Positions 33,473 to 44,862 of a stretch of DNA of 64,000 bases are shown here, one piece after another. Position 1 is the first letter of the stretch, and every line of letters begins with the position of its first letter. The stretch is taken from NCBI GenBank assembly GCA_024752435.1, contig CP103021.1:434001-498000 (forward strand), in the 5' to 3' direction. This stretch comes from Allantophomopsis cytisporea. Lineage: Eukaryota; Ascomycota; Leotiomycetes; Phacidiales; Phacidiaceae. Both the position numbers and the translations under genes were made by a program. Below the pieces are notes generated by a model. The model did not search any database. It saw only the letters and a list, made by a program, of their open reading frames with translations, and was not told the origin of the DNA.

Positions 33473-35130
33473 ATGCAACCCACCGAGGGCGATTTCCATG
33501 ACACACCGCGTGCTGGCCTCGTGCTTTCTTCGATTTTGTCCGTCATCAGCATTGGTGTGTTGGCCATCTGTTTGAGTATATCCCCTCTCCAATACTATCA
33601 TTCCCTGTTGCTGATTTGGTGTTAGGTCGACGTGTATTCAATATAACATCGTGGAAGAAAATTACACTTACAAGATGGCGTAAGTTTATCTATCCGCTTT
33701 CATTATCCTTCTCAGCCGAATACTAATGCTCAGTATATAGTTATTGTCGCAATTTACATTGATTCGTCTCTCTTCGTTGCCGTTACTGCTGTTCTTGCTC
33801 ATGGCTTCGGACTCAACACTTCCGCTGAGACTTGTTCAATGGCTATTCTGTTGTGTTTGGTCTGTTATATGTCTACTAAAGTAAGTATCGTTTTTCTGAT
33901 CATGGAGGTTGATATTGATATTTCATCCAGATTCTCATCTATTATTACCTCGTAGAGAAAGTGGTACGTACTGTTCTCCAAGTTGTGATGCCCATTCTAA
34001 AGAGATGTAGTATATCGTGAATGAAGTAGATACGCCTCGTTTGAAATCCAAGATGTATATGTTCAACTGCTTCGGCATGCTTGGTATATTTTTCCATCAA
34101 CTCTTCGGCCATACCATTCATACTAACATCTCAGTTCCCTACTGCGTCGTTGTAGTCCTCAACTTCGTCTACCGCATATCGCATTTTACCCCGAGTGGGG
34201 TCTGCATAATCGGCATGGAAAAGAAAGCCATGCTGCCGTTGATCATCTTCGATGTTGTCGTCAACGTCTACCTTACCGCCCTTTTCGTCATCCCACTTCG
34301 AAGTCAGTCTACCACTTCCATACGTTCCGCATCCTATTCCACCGCAATAGCAGCTAACCCTTATCAACAGACCTTTACTCCTTCAAAAGCCCAGACTCCA
34401 AGCTCCGGGCCATCACCTTCCGTACCTTCATTGGAAGCTGCGCGACCCTCCTCTCATCGGTCATCAACCTCACCATTCTCATGGTCCTCAAAGGCGAACC
34501 TGCTTGGATCTGTTTGATGTGCTGCAATTTTGACAGTAAGCTCCCTAATCCCATCTTTCAATCCCAAAGTCGCCTTCCTCTCCATTCGTTCACCATCTCC
34601 GCATTTCATCTTGAAACAACTAACACTCGCCAGTCCTCTTCAGTACTGTTGTTCTCCACTGGGTAACATCCAAAGATACATCCAAGCGCCAAACTGGCTC
34701 GGAGCTCACAACTGGTGTTGAAAACTGCGGCCGCTGCAAGAGTGTCCAAGCCCCAGTGAGCCCCTTCATGAACACCTTCCACCAGGACAAAGTTTCCAGC
34801 AACGAGAAAATGCCTCCAGCGCTTGTCAGCATCGCAAGTACGATGAGCACGTTTGAGGACACCAACTTGGTGCGTGGTGCTTCGGGAAATAGCACTGACC
34901 TGTCGCCTGGTGATCGTGATATGAATGTTTCTGTGGAAGAAAAGAGTGAGGGTGGAGATAAGCTGAGGGTCAATCTGAGCACTTTGTTTGGTTGGAGGAT
35001 TGACGTTGGGAATCACAGAGATGAGTCTGCGACATGGGATAGGGATGTGGAGAGTGGGGGTGAAACACATGGACACGAACGTGGGCATGACAGAATAAGA
35101 GGCGGCAGAAGGAGATATAGCGTGAGGTAG
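33473..35130 (+). CDS. Uncharacterised fungal multi-pass membrane protein
   Basis: Seven exons: 33473-33575, 33626-33679, 33741-33880, 33931-33963, 34011-34302, 34371-34535 and 34634-35130, giving 427 aa. All six introns (47-98 bp) have GT/AG ends and keep frame. About seven hydrophobic segments are seen: AGLVLSSILSVISIGVLAICL; LIVAIYIDSSLFVAVTAVLA; SMAILLCLVCYM; MFNCFGMLGIFFHQLF; PYCVVVVLNFVYRI; LPLIIFDVVVNVYLTALFVIPL; CATLLSSVINLTILMVL. A WICLMCCNFDILFSTVVLHWV segment follows, then a hydrophilic, Ser/Asp-rich tail of about 130 residues rich in His, Arg and Gly at its end. The topology suggests a receptor-like or sensor protein, but I know no function. The 33-nt fourth exon explains why no single ORF reveals this gene. 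Confidence 0.85.
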
Positions 35131-36926
35131 ATTTGAGTATATATTGGGATTCTTGCGCATTTGAGCGGCGTTTGGGGTCATTTAGCGGGGTGAAAAATCG
35201 GCGGAGTTTTATACTGTATATGATTAGAAGAAAAAAACCCCTATACTTATTACATATGCATTTCATTCAGACCTGGTTTAGAATGTTGATAGGCTTTATC
35301 TCCGTGCAGAACGATCCTTGTGGCAAGCCTTTCAATGGCACGTATACAATGTATCAGGATGCCTCATACACTCACAGGAAGCTTTGGCTAATTTTAGTTC
35401 GCCGAATTGGAGTAGAGCAAGTGTCCTGCCATTATCTTAAACATGTAAAACGTCGTTTCGTCGTCAAACTTGCTCTCGTCGCTGTTCATTGCTATCTTCT
35501 CTTGTCTTAGTGGTAGGAGAAACAAAGATGACAACGAGCGACGAGACAACGATGAAGTAGTTCGTACCATGTAATAATTGAGATTGCCACCCTCACAGAC
35601 AGTCTTTCAGACAGATTAAAAGGAACTTGTCGGACTAATTCGGCGGTTTGGGGGGAGTTTACAGATAGCAAGTCTTAGTTGAGCCATGCGTTTTGCTCCC
35701 TGCGCTCGAATTGGATGGGTAGTTCTTACTTACATGTATGCATGATGCTCTTTCATCGATCACTTAGAAGCAACGAGATGGTCGTTTTTCAAACACGTAG
35801 TTTATCATTTCCTGATATGATAATCAGAGATTTTGCATTGATTTTTCGAATATCTTGAGTGATCGAGATTGTATTATAAGATATTCTTAATCTTGTATAA
35901 CTTGGTTCAAGTGTGAGCTACTGTAATAGTGATTCGGATTCATTTAAATAATGTTTTGAGTATACAGCTAGATGAATATTTATGTGATGACTTGGCACAA
36001 GATCGCATCTTTATTTTGATGCGAAGAAAATAATGAGCCCTAGTTTTGACCACCGAACCAATTCCTTAGCATCATCCTTATAGCATTCTCATCGAGAACT
36101 TTAGGCAGATTCTAATTCTTCAGTATATTATCTTCTCTTGAAGAACAAAGTGCACGTGATACGTGGTTTCAAATTGTTGCCTCAAAGCTACTTGAGGTGC
36201 CTGAGCGTCATCTTCTCCGCATTTTAATTGAGCCATAAATTCAGCAGCCAAGCATCACGAACTCTTTCCAATTCGTGGACTTCAAATTCAGAAAAGGTAT
36301 ATAGCCATCAAGGCAAGTCCACATGGAATATAACTGATATATGAAGGGAGGTCCATGCACAAAGCTTGGTATAGATTTCGTTGTTATCGTCGCATAAATC
36401 CTTTGTCGCATCATCTATATTAACTTGCCAGTCAGCAGCGCAAACGGGTAAATCAAATACCTGTCTACCTGCCAAGAGCAAAACACCCGTCAAATTTCTT
36501 AACCGCTGGGTTGCAGCTTCTATATAATTTCATATCTCGGTATCCAATAGTCATGGCGAATGTTTTGTCTGTAAGCTTGCGAATCGTTATTAGCCTGTTT
36601 CATTCGGGAAGGTTCTCCTAACATCATTTCCTCGATGACAACTCACTCGAATCGTGGCATTGTTGTTAACTTGATAGAGGTTCAGCTGATTTGTATTGCA
36701 ATATATATTACTTCGAGTAAAACAGCCTGTACCTGGGTCCTGGAATCTTGCAGGGAAATTCAGATGCGGGGATGGCTCACGACATATAGCGGATCATGCA
36801 GATATAAATATTGCCATATCTTCTTCTCTTGAGCCGTGGTACTGTTTTCCGGCGTGCCTATATCTTCAAATCAAGTTTGATAGTTACCCGCAGCCTCTTG
36901 CAACCCGCTGTTTATCGACCGTGATA
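35131..36926. other. AT-rich intergenic region
   Basis: 1.8 kb upstream of the LPMO gene, strongly AT-rich between about 35.5 and 36.3 kb. No gene, RNA or repeat of note. Confidence 0.55.
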
Positions 36927-37863
36927 ATGTCTTTTTCAAGAGTCTCCGCTGTGATCGGAACCATAGCTCTCCTTTCCAGAAGCGTACAAGCCCATGGAAC
37001 TGTGAGTGGCATAGTAGCTGACGGCATTTAGTATGGTCTCACACATCTATAATTCGATATTCTAGAGTACCACTAACAATCAGCAACAGCTATTTGGGTT
37101 ATAACCCATCTTTCCAGTACGAGTCCCCGCCACCAACTGTGGTTGGCTGGTCAATCCCGGATGACCTCGGGAACGGACCCATCACTCCAGATGCATTTGC
37201 AACAGCAGATATCATCTGTCACTTGAATGCAACTCCTGCAGGGGCTGCCGCCCCAGTCAGTGCTGGTGGTACTGTTGAGCTGCAGTGGACTCCATGGCCT
37301 GATTCACACCATGGCCCTGTCATTGACTACTTGGTAAGTCTCAACTCCTATCACACATGCCCTCCTAGTACCAACCACTAACTCCTCAGGCAAACTGTAA
37401 CGGGCCATGTGAGACAGTAGACAAGACGACACTCGAGTTTTTCAAGATCGATGAGCTTGGCTTGATTGACGACACGACGGTGCCCGGCAGCTGGGCATCT
37501 GATACACTGATCGCCAATAACAACAGCTGGACCGTCACGATTCCTAGTGACATAGCAACTGGCAATTACGTTCTTCGTCACGAGATCATTGCACTTCACT
37601 CTGCTAGTCAGCTTGATGGCGCCCAAAATTACCCGCAATGTGTCAGTCTCGCCATTACTGGCACAGGCTCGGCTGAGCCCGACGGGACCCTTGGTGAAGC
37701 CCTATACAGTGAGACGGATCCGGGAATTTATGTTGATATCTATGAGACCTTGACTACCTATATCATTCCTGGTCCAACTCTCTATTCTGGTGCTGCTTCT
37801 GAGACGCAGACTTTGCCGGCCGCTCCGACCGCTTCGGCTTCAGGTGTCTACACTGTTGCTTGA
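36927..37863 (+). CDS. AA9 lytic polysaccharide monooxygenase (former GH61)
   Basis: Three exons, 36927-37030, 37090-37333 and 37390-37863, giving 273 aa; introns are 59 and 56 bp. Secreted copper enzyme that oxidatively cleaves cellulose or related glucans. The signal peptide is residues 1-22 (ends VQA), leaving H23 as the mature N-terminal histidine of the copper brace. The second brace histidine is in DSHHGPV (H108 or H109). Secondary-sphere H180 (LRHEI) and Q195 precede axial Y197 (AQNYPQC) with the family's spacing. Cysteines C78, C119 and C200 fit AA9 disulfides. No CBM1 follows the catalytic domain, only a short Ser/Ala/Pro tail. H2O2 or O2 plus a reductant is the co-substrate. Confidence 0.96.
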
Positions 37864-38270
37864 AATTTTCAGAAGCGCCTTGGGATTGTTTTCGAGGCAT
37901 CAAGGGAAAGAGATATGGAACGATGAGGAGGATGCTTAGTTGATGGCAGGTAACAATGTGATGATTGCCAGGATCTGATGTGTTGGTTTGGGCTACTTAT
38001 AAGTGAATGGACTGGGCTCTAGTAGTTTTCAGAGTTTACTTCGCGTAAATAACAATGCAGAGACTTGTTTATATCGTGTCATCTATATAAATTTGTAACT
38101 AAGGTCTCCAAATTTGCATAACGCGAACTGGAAGGTGGATATATGGACCATAAGATATAAAGGTGACAATGAATCGATTATGTGCACAGTTTGAAATTTG
38201 AGAAGATCATGTCGAAGTAGTGAGACCATGCTATTCGTACTATGAAACTACATCCTTGACGAGCATCTTC
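37864..38270. other. Convergent intergenic region between AA9 and aldo/keto reductase
   Basis: 407 bp holding the two 3' flanks; nothing else seen. Confidence 0.6.
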
Positions 38271-39411
38271 CTAATGTCCTTGAATGGCCCTTGGAGCATA
38301 AGCCTCTTCCAAGAACTTGGTCTCCTCCTCGGTCAGTTTGAATTTAAGCGCATCGATAGCCTCCTTCATCCTCTTCTCAGAGCTCAACCCAACAATCGGG
38401 CTGCAACCCTTGCTAAGGACCCAGGATAGCGCAACGGTAGCCATTGTGACATTTCTATCAGCTGCAACCTTCTGCACACGACCAGTAACCTCCTGATCAA
38501 TCAATCCTTCTCTTTGGCCCTCTTTCGACAAATAGATCGACTTAAATAATGGATCCGAGGTGACACGAGTAGTAGACTTATCTTCATACGGTCTAGAAAG
38601 CACACCTCTGGCAATTGGCGACCAAGGAATCAATCCTACACCCGTCTTCTTGCAGAAAGGAATCATCTCTCTCTCTTCCTCACGGTAAAGCAAGTTGTAG
38701 AAGTTCTGCATGCTGATGAATGGAGTCCAATGATTCAACGTGGCCGTGAACTGCAGCATGGCGAATTCATGTGCATACATGCTCGACGCGCCAATATATC
38801 GCACCTTACCCGACAATACAACGTCATGCAGTGCCTTCATGATTTCCTCCGGCTCTGTCTCATGATCCAAGCGGTGAATCTGTAGGACATCGATATACGT
38901 ACCCAGTCTTCTGACACTGGCATCAACAGCATCAAAGATGTGTTTTCTACTAAGTCCGTGCTGATTGACCCACTCAGGAGTTCCTGGCGCGCCTACGCGG
39001 TTACTGATGTTGGTCTCATCGATAGCAAAGTACAGCTTGCTGAGGATCACGAGCTTCTCGCGTGGAATGTTGAATTCCTTGATGGCTTTACCGACAATGA
39101 CTTCGGACAGGCCGTTCGAGTACATATCGGCGGTGCTGATTTCGTTAGTGTGCTTTTCTAAGGTCGTTCGATCTTTAGTAAGACATTCAACTTACTCCCA
39201 CGTGTTGATGCCGCTGTCATAAGCTGCTTTTAGCATTGCGAGGGACTCGGATTCGGGGAGCACCCAGCTTGCCCACTCTGGGGAACCGAAGGACATGCAT
39301 CCGAGAATGATACGGCTTACTTTGAGCCCCGACTTGCCCAATCTTTGGTGAGGAGTCAGCTGGTGACCGAAAGTAGTCAAAGGTGGATCTTCAGTACCTT
39401 TGGTATTCCAT
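38271..39411 (-). CDS. Aldo/keto reductase
   Basis: Three exons on the minus strand: 39411-39398 (14 nt only), 39342-39196 and 39135-38271, giving 341 aa. Introns are 55 and 60 bp. The tiny first exon supplies MEYQR before LGKSGLKVSRIILGCMSFG, the usual AKR N-terminus; later start codons truncate the barrel. NADPH-dependent carbonyl reductase of the (beta/alpha)8 fold. Tetrad residues are visible: Asp and Tyr in DTADMYSNG, Lys in ILSKL and His in LQIHRLD. The cofactor segment SPIVGLSSEKRM is near the C-terminus. It resembles the fungal versiconal/aryl-alcohol-type AKRs (YakC/AKR13-like), cytosolic. The substrate cannot be assigned. Confidence 0.93.
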
Positions 39412-41100
39412 TTTGGCTTTTGGACGGCGATTCTGTTACGGAATTAGAAAGCTTAGTTGGACCAATCTCAGAACGACCACAGGCGATTTCGTTAATGGGA
39501 ATTGCTTAAATAGAAAAGAAGCAGAGTTGTTCATTCAATGGCATTTACCATTCTACATTATTCACATTACTCATCACCATTAAGTGACTGGGTTTCTTTC
39601 GGTGTTAATTGTGGGGTTAGGAGTTAATCACAGTAAAATCCTGGATATCGGATCTCAAATGTTCAAACCCCGCTTCCAGTGCAGTTGCAATTATGCATTA
39701 TAATTGCCCGTACGTGGGAATCTACATGAGTTTGGATTCCAGATTTGCTGCGCGCCTGTATTTACTCAACTACTCCATCATCTATCTATCTGCTGTTGCT
39801 ATCGCTGTCGCTGTGCCCGCCCTGCCAATATCGCCTTCGCCTTCGCCTGTCGCCCTTGTGGCGCTGCGCTGCTGCTGGCTCTCGAGTTATAGTCAAAGGA
39901 CTGGGGGATCTGGAGGAGGTCTGGTATAGCCTGAAAACCCCTTCCATTATTAATTGTCTGTATCCCCTCCTCAGTAGACTCATCCCCTTCGAAGGAAGTT
40001 GTCGCTTGTGGAATGAATTACACCTGACCATCTCACATACATTAATGCAAGTACATAAAAACCTCATCTTGAACTATGAAACCTCAACTAATCTTATGCA
40101 AATCAAACAAAATGAAAATAATATGGCTCTGCGAATCAATTTCTTTAATTTATTTTTCAATACGAAAAGACAAGTTTTACAGATAAACGAAGTATTTGCC
40201 CTTGAGAAACAGATAAGACAAAATACCCATATCTTGCATCAAATACCTTTATCTGGATATTGTGAATTGCGGCTTACTAGTTGCAGTAAGAATATATAGA
40301 TATAGAGATGGTTAGAGTGTCAAATCAGGAACTACTCTCTTAGCTACATTTATAAAGTGCAAGAAATAAATAGCGATACATAATTCCTTGTTGCGAAAGA
40401 TGACGCTTTATATCGTGCACATAAGGGGTTCGTATATTAAAATTGAGATAGACTCAACTATATACTCTAACAAAATTCAACACGAATTATAAGCTTTCAC
40501 TCTCTCGGCTTTCTGGCTTTCAAGTGTAGACAAGGCTTATCGAGTTGTGACTGATGTAGTTCAAAAATGTTGTGTATATAAATATGTATGCTTAAAATAT
40601 AAAAATCTTCTCCACATTACCAAGATGTTATAATTCAAATTGACAGCCTCAATATCGAATAACCTTTTATACGTGAGACAATTACCTAGGCTTGGTATAA
40701 ATGTGTAAAGATGATCTTGAGACAGCCGTATTCAGATATTTGCCCTCTCTTTTTATAGATTAAGCTCACGAGAAAAGATTAATGTAAAAGGGGCATTCTA
40801 ATTACTTGATGAGATTCTCAGTGCATAATTGTTTCAAGCATTGTAGATCAATTTACACGAATAGCATGCATTAAATATCACTCACAAATCACAGCCAAAA
40901 AGACAAAGATGAGTTTTTAAGCATGCAAGCTCAGGCATAGCTTTCGCATGCTCAAGTTGCATTAGATTTACAATTAACACTACTATCGCCGAATTTATCA
41001 ATACAAGAACCGAAGAAGCTCAAGGTGAGCAGATATCCTCAACATCCTATCCGCCGAGACATCAGGCTGGGGTCGCAGAAGCAGACATGACTGGCATAAT
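39412..41100. other. AT-rich intergenic region
   Basis: 1.7 kb, very AT-rich from about 40.0 to 40.95 kb, without a supported gene. The ORF at 39745-40299 has no family features and its C-terminal part is low-complexity AT-driven sequence. Confidence 0.55.
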
Positions 41101-41776
41101 CTACAAGATGGAGCCAAGGACGCTGTCGACTGGGCTCAAGACGTTGCCAAGAACACCCTCGAGGGTAGAGACAGCGTTCTGGGCGTCGGAGATGACAGTG
41201 CCCTCAATACCGGTAACGATGGAGAGAGTGCTGGAGACGAAGGAGGTCAATGGGGTAACCAATGGCTCGAGGAGGTTAAGGACGGTCTGGATCTCTGGCT
41301 TGAGGGTGGTAAGGGCATCTGTAAAACAAGTTAGGATAGATCGTAAGAACATTGGAATGAGGAGTGCACATACCATCGCCAACGTTGTTGACAACGGACT
41401 CGAGAGTGGTGGTGAGGTTGGAGACAACACCCTGAACAATGGTGAGATCGGAGGTAAGACCGGCGAGCTCGTCCTCAACGAGGTCGACGACGTTAGCGAG
41501 GAGAGGGCTCAAGTCAGAGATAGCAGTCTCGAGGGTGCTCTTGATGGTAGTAAGGTCAGACTCGACAGTGGAGACAAGGCCACTGACGTCGACGTTGGCG
41601 TTAACGTTGGCGGTGATGTCGGCAAGTGGAGACTTGACATCGGCGACGACGGTGGCGACGACGGAGCTGATGGAAGAGACAGTGACAGAGCCATCACGCT
41701 TCTGCGCTGGGACTGGGGAGGCAACTGCAGCGCTGACGCTGAGGGCGGCAAGGAAAGCTTTGCTGAAGAACTGCAT
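41101..41776 (-). CDS. Secreted helical protein with Kex2 site
   Basis: Two exons on the minus strand, 41776-41374 and 41318-41101, with a 55-bp intron, giving 206 aa. Signal peptide MQFFSKAFLAALSVSAAVAS, then a short propeptide ending in KR (26-27), the Kex2 cleavage site. The mature part of about 180 residues has no cysteine and almost no aromatic residue. It is a repetitive Ser/Thr/Val/Leu/Asp heptad-like sequence (TVESDLTTIKSTLETAISDL; LTTTLESVVNNV), so it is probably a long amphipathic helical bundle. This resembles small fungal surface or wall-associated proteins such as HsbA-like ones, but I see no family-defining signature. Could act at a hydrophobic interface or as an effector; unproven. 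Confidence 0.85.
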
Positions 41777-43282
41777 TTTGATAGTGGATTGGTTGGTTGG
41801 TTGGTTGGTGGTTGAGCTTGTTTGGTTGATTGAATTGACTTGAATGAGTGACTGACAAATGAATGTGAATTGATTGAATGAATGAATGTGTGATGGTGAA
41901 AGAAATTTCTGAAGGATATTTACAACGGTATATAAACAAAAAGATGAGGTCGCGAGATGAAATGAGGAGACATCATACTTACTCTGCTTCTCCTTGAAGC
42001 ACTCACACCATACAGCACTGAAATGTCTGGTCCCGCTCATTTCGCAGCAAGCGACTGCTGTTGCGTACAACTCCGTAAGGGAAATGTGAAGCTATCCAGC
42101 CTGTAACATTGTGATCATCACTCGTCCCAGCTCTGAAGCACATGGCAATTCCGAAGAGTTCACTCCAGCATGAGGCGGTGGCTGAATGTCGAGTCAACAA
42201 TGTATCGATGCGTAGAAATTCCATGACGCTCGTGTCTTAGTATGGGGCCCCACAGCCGCCCTACTGGTGAGCCATGTGGTCCACAACGACAGGCTAAAGC
42301 CAGGGGAAAGAGTAGGAGAAGCGACTTGGACTAGGCACAGTAGGCTCAAATTTGATTGAAGACGGAATTCATCCATACTAAGTTCGTCTTTTGGAAAGTT
42401 GGGATAGGGGGAGAGTGATGAAGATCTTTGAAGATCTCTTGACACTTTGGGCGACGCGGTGGTGAGAAAGGTTACAACGTCAGGCATGATAGGGAATTGC
42501 GTGGGGATGGGCTCGGTAGGGGCCGAGAATAGCGTGTCGCGGACAATGGGAAGGGGGCACGGGGCTATGAAAATTGACTTCTACCGGCAATGATGTGCAC
42601 GCGGCATGAACCACATGAACTTCATCTACCGTGGTAGGGAACAGGAACAACAACAAAAACGTCTGTGATACTGAAGGATTTGATCCTGCGATGATCACAG
42701 TTCTTGCACCCTCGTACCCTTCCAGAGAAGATTCCATGGTATGTATGCGTACAGTGGGGTTCACCGCAGTCTCGGGCAACGCAGACAACGTGGGTAGAGA
42801 GAGATATTGCGATGGGCAACGCATCGTTTCGGATTGCTCAAGCTTAGAAACTGGCGAAGGAATCCCGGTGTTGCTCCACAATTGCTATTGCTCCTCTTCT
42901 CTTTCCCGCTGCGGACTCCCTCAATGCGAACCGACAGGAAGGATTGTGCAATCGAGATGTCTGAGGCTGCGTTCGATCTTGAACGCTCTCTTCACCTGGC
43001 TCATAATTTCCTGGTTGTCGCATCAAATTCTGCGATTTCTCATTTTTCGACTGAATGATCTCAGAAGTCTCGGAAAGTCTCAGAAAGATTCCACACCACA
43101 CAGCAGCCGCGTGCGAATGAGGCAGATGTCTAATAGAAAGTTCTACGGGCGAACGAAATACTCAAATTACAGTTGGAGTCGATCGATCGATTAATCCAGA
43201 ATAATAGATAACAATGTACATCACCCATCGATTTGAGCCTCATGACGTGCGAATTGATGAACCATCCTATCTCAACCAGTAT
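41777..43282. other. Intergenic region with overlapping orphan ORFs
   Basis: Promoter of the secreted helical protein at the left end, including a GGTT microsatellite near 41799. ORFs on both strands overlap at 42480-43194; the longest (187 codons, +) has no motif and atypical composition, so it is not called. Confidence 0.5.
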
Positions 43283-44862
43283 TTACAATCCACCACCGCT
43301 CGCCGCTCCAGGATATGCGTTGGTGAGCGCGTCCGTGAGGCTTTGCCCATCGGCGATATCATTCCACGCTGGACAAGCGAGATCCAGGAGTGGAGTCTGC
43401 AGTGCATTGAAAAGAAACTCCAAAGGTGAGCTCAGAGTAGAAAATATGCCCGTCAGTGAATTTGGTGCAGCAGTCTTGACAAGTTCAAGGGCGAAGCAAA
43501 GAAGATTGTTCCCTTCCAAAAGGTTTGCTAAATTGAACACTCCGCCCGTGAGGTTGCCGATATCTACGCCCGCAAAGCTGTTCACGGAGCCGAGGTTACC
43601 ACCGACGCTGAGGATGTTAATTTGCAAGTTCGGAAACCCGGAAACAGGAATAAAAGGCCTCGGGCAGGAGTAGAAGCTTACCTTGCAAGTTGAGGGTATT
43701 GCGTGATCATAGATACAAGTTCAAGATTGAGATCCACCAAGGTGAAATCTACAGGACGTCTGTACCAATTCTCAGGAATTGATTCCCAACCTTCGTTGTA
43801 AGTGAAATTTCCTTCTTCACCAGATATGGCATGGAAACTTTTCATAACATCCGTAGCTGTTGCAGTCAGGATTTGAGTACCAGACAATCTTGAGGAACGT
43901 TGCGCTTACTCAGAAGTCCTTCCGGATGTTCCGTGGAATGGTTCGCGAGTAGTCGTCCTACGAATATATAGCCGGCATTTCTCGCGATGAGACCGGTGAA
44001 TGGTCCATAATAAAAGTTTGGGTTCTGGGCTACGCTCTGTCCAAATCTGATGTTGGCACGCTCTGCCATGACGCTCATATTGTAAGTCCCGTCCTCGGAC
44101 ATATTGTACCATTCCATAAACTGGTCCATTTGGAGTGTGTGAGCATTTCCCGTCAGATAAATATCGTTGCGTGTGTTGGAGGAGTCTCCTTCGATGAAGT
44201 TATGAGAGGCATCCAAGCCTCTAGGTGTGCCTACAAGACAACGATTTAATGATTAGAGGTATGTCAACGAAGTTGGGCTTTGGGGATAACCTACCCACAA
44301 GTCCGAGAACATTCCCAAGGATATTCTCTGATGCTGACGTGTTTCCGCCAATAGAGAATCCAGGATTGAGAGAAATGGGGTTTCCTACCCAAACTGTTCC
44401 CATAACTGCAAGAGCAGTAGCTACATCGATGCCCATACCATATACTAGTGCCCAATTAGTTGCAACTCATCGACATGATACGACATTGTGCTCACCTTCA
44501 TTGATAGCGGTTACAGCTTCAAGCAGCTGTGATCCGTTAGTTGTGTGTACACATACCACTGAAAGCACACCACTTACACTGGTAACACCATTGTGAGGTA
44601 TATAACCGTGATTTGCAAGAGCATTCAGTCCTGGGCAAGGCCCACGTTGGTCACCAGCTGAGAAGTCTGGTGCTTGAAAGGCATGGTCACCGGTGACTAC
44701 TTCAAATTAGAAATAAGTTAACACATTTACACAGGTAGACTCACCGTCAATGGGGTCACTCAACGAGCCGACTAGAAGTCTCTTTTCAAGAATAGGTGTG
44801 CCTCGGACGAGGTTGTTGCCTAATAAGGCACAGAAAATGAAAGGGAGCGTATGAGTTCTCAT
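43283..44862 (-). CDS. Secreted heme-thiolate peroxidase (chloroperoxidase / unspecific peroxygenase family)
   Basis: Seven exons on the minus strand: 44862-44745, 44696-44578, 44526-44496, 44444-44295, 44230-43910, 43856-43682 and 43607-43283, giving 412 aa. All six introns (48-74 bp) keep frame. Signal peptide ends near residue 21 (LVRG), followed by a KR. The proximal heme ligand is C60 in the PCP motif RGPCPGLNALANHGY. The distal motif E153-G154-D155 sits in NFIEGDSSNTRND, the EGD variant typical of peroxygenases. C-terminal NSFAGVDIGNLTGGVFN and LLEGNNLLCF are conserved in the family. It uses H2O2 to oxygenate or halogenate organic substrates outside the cell. Several NxS/T sites suggest glycosylation. 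One acceptor (AAGTAG) allows 44696 or 44699. Confidence 0.92.

Noticed and set aside
42631..43194. 187-codon + ORF between the secreted helical protein and the peroxidase
   Set aside because: No motif, overlapped by an equally long minus-strand ORF, and no splice-site or codon pattern typical of neighbours.
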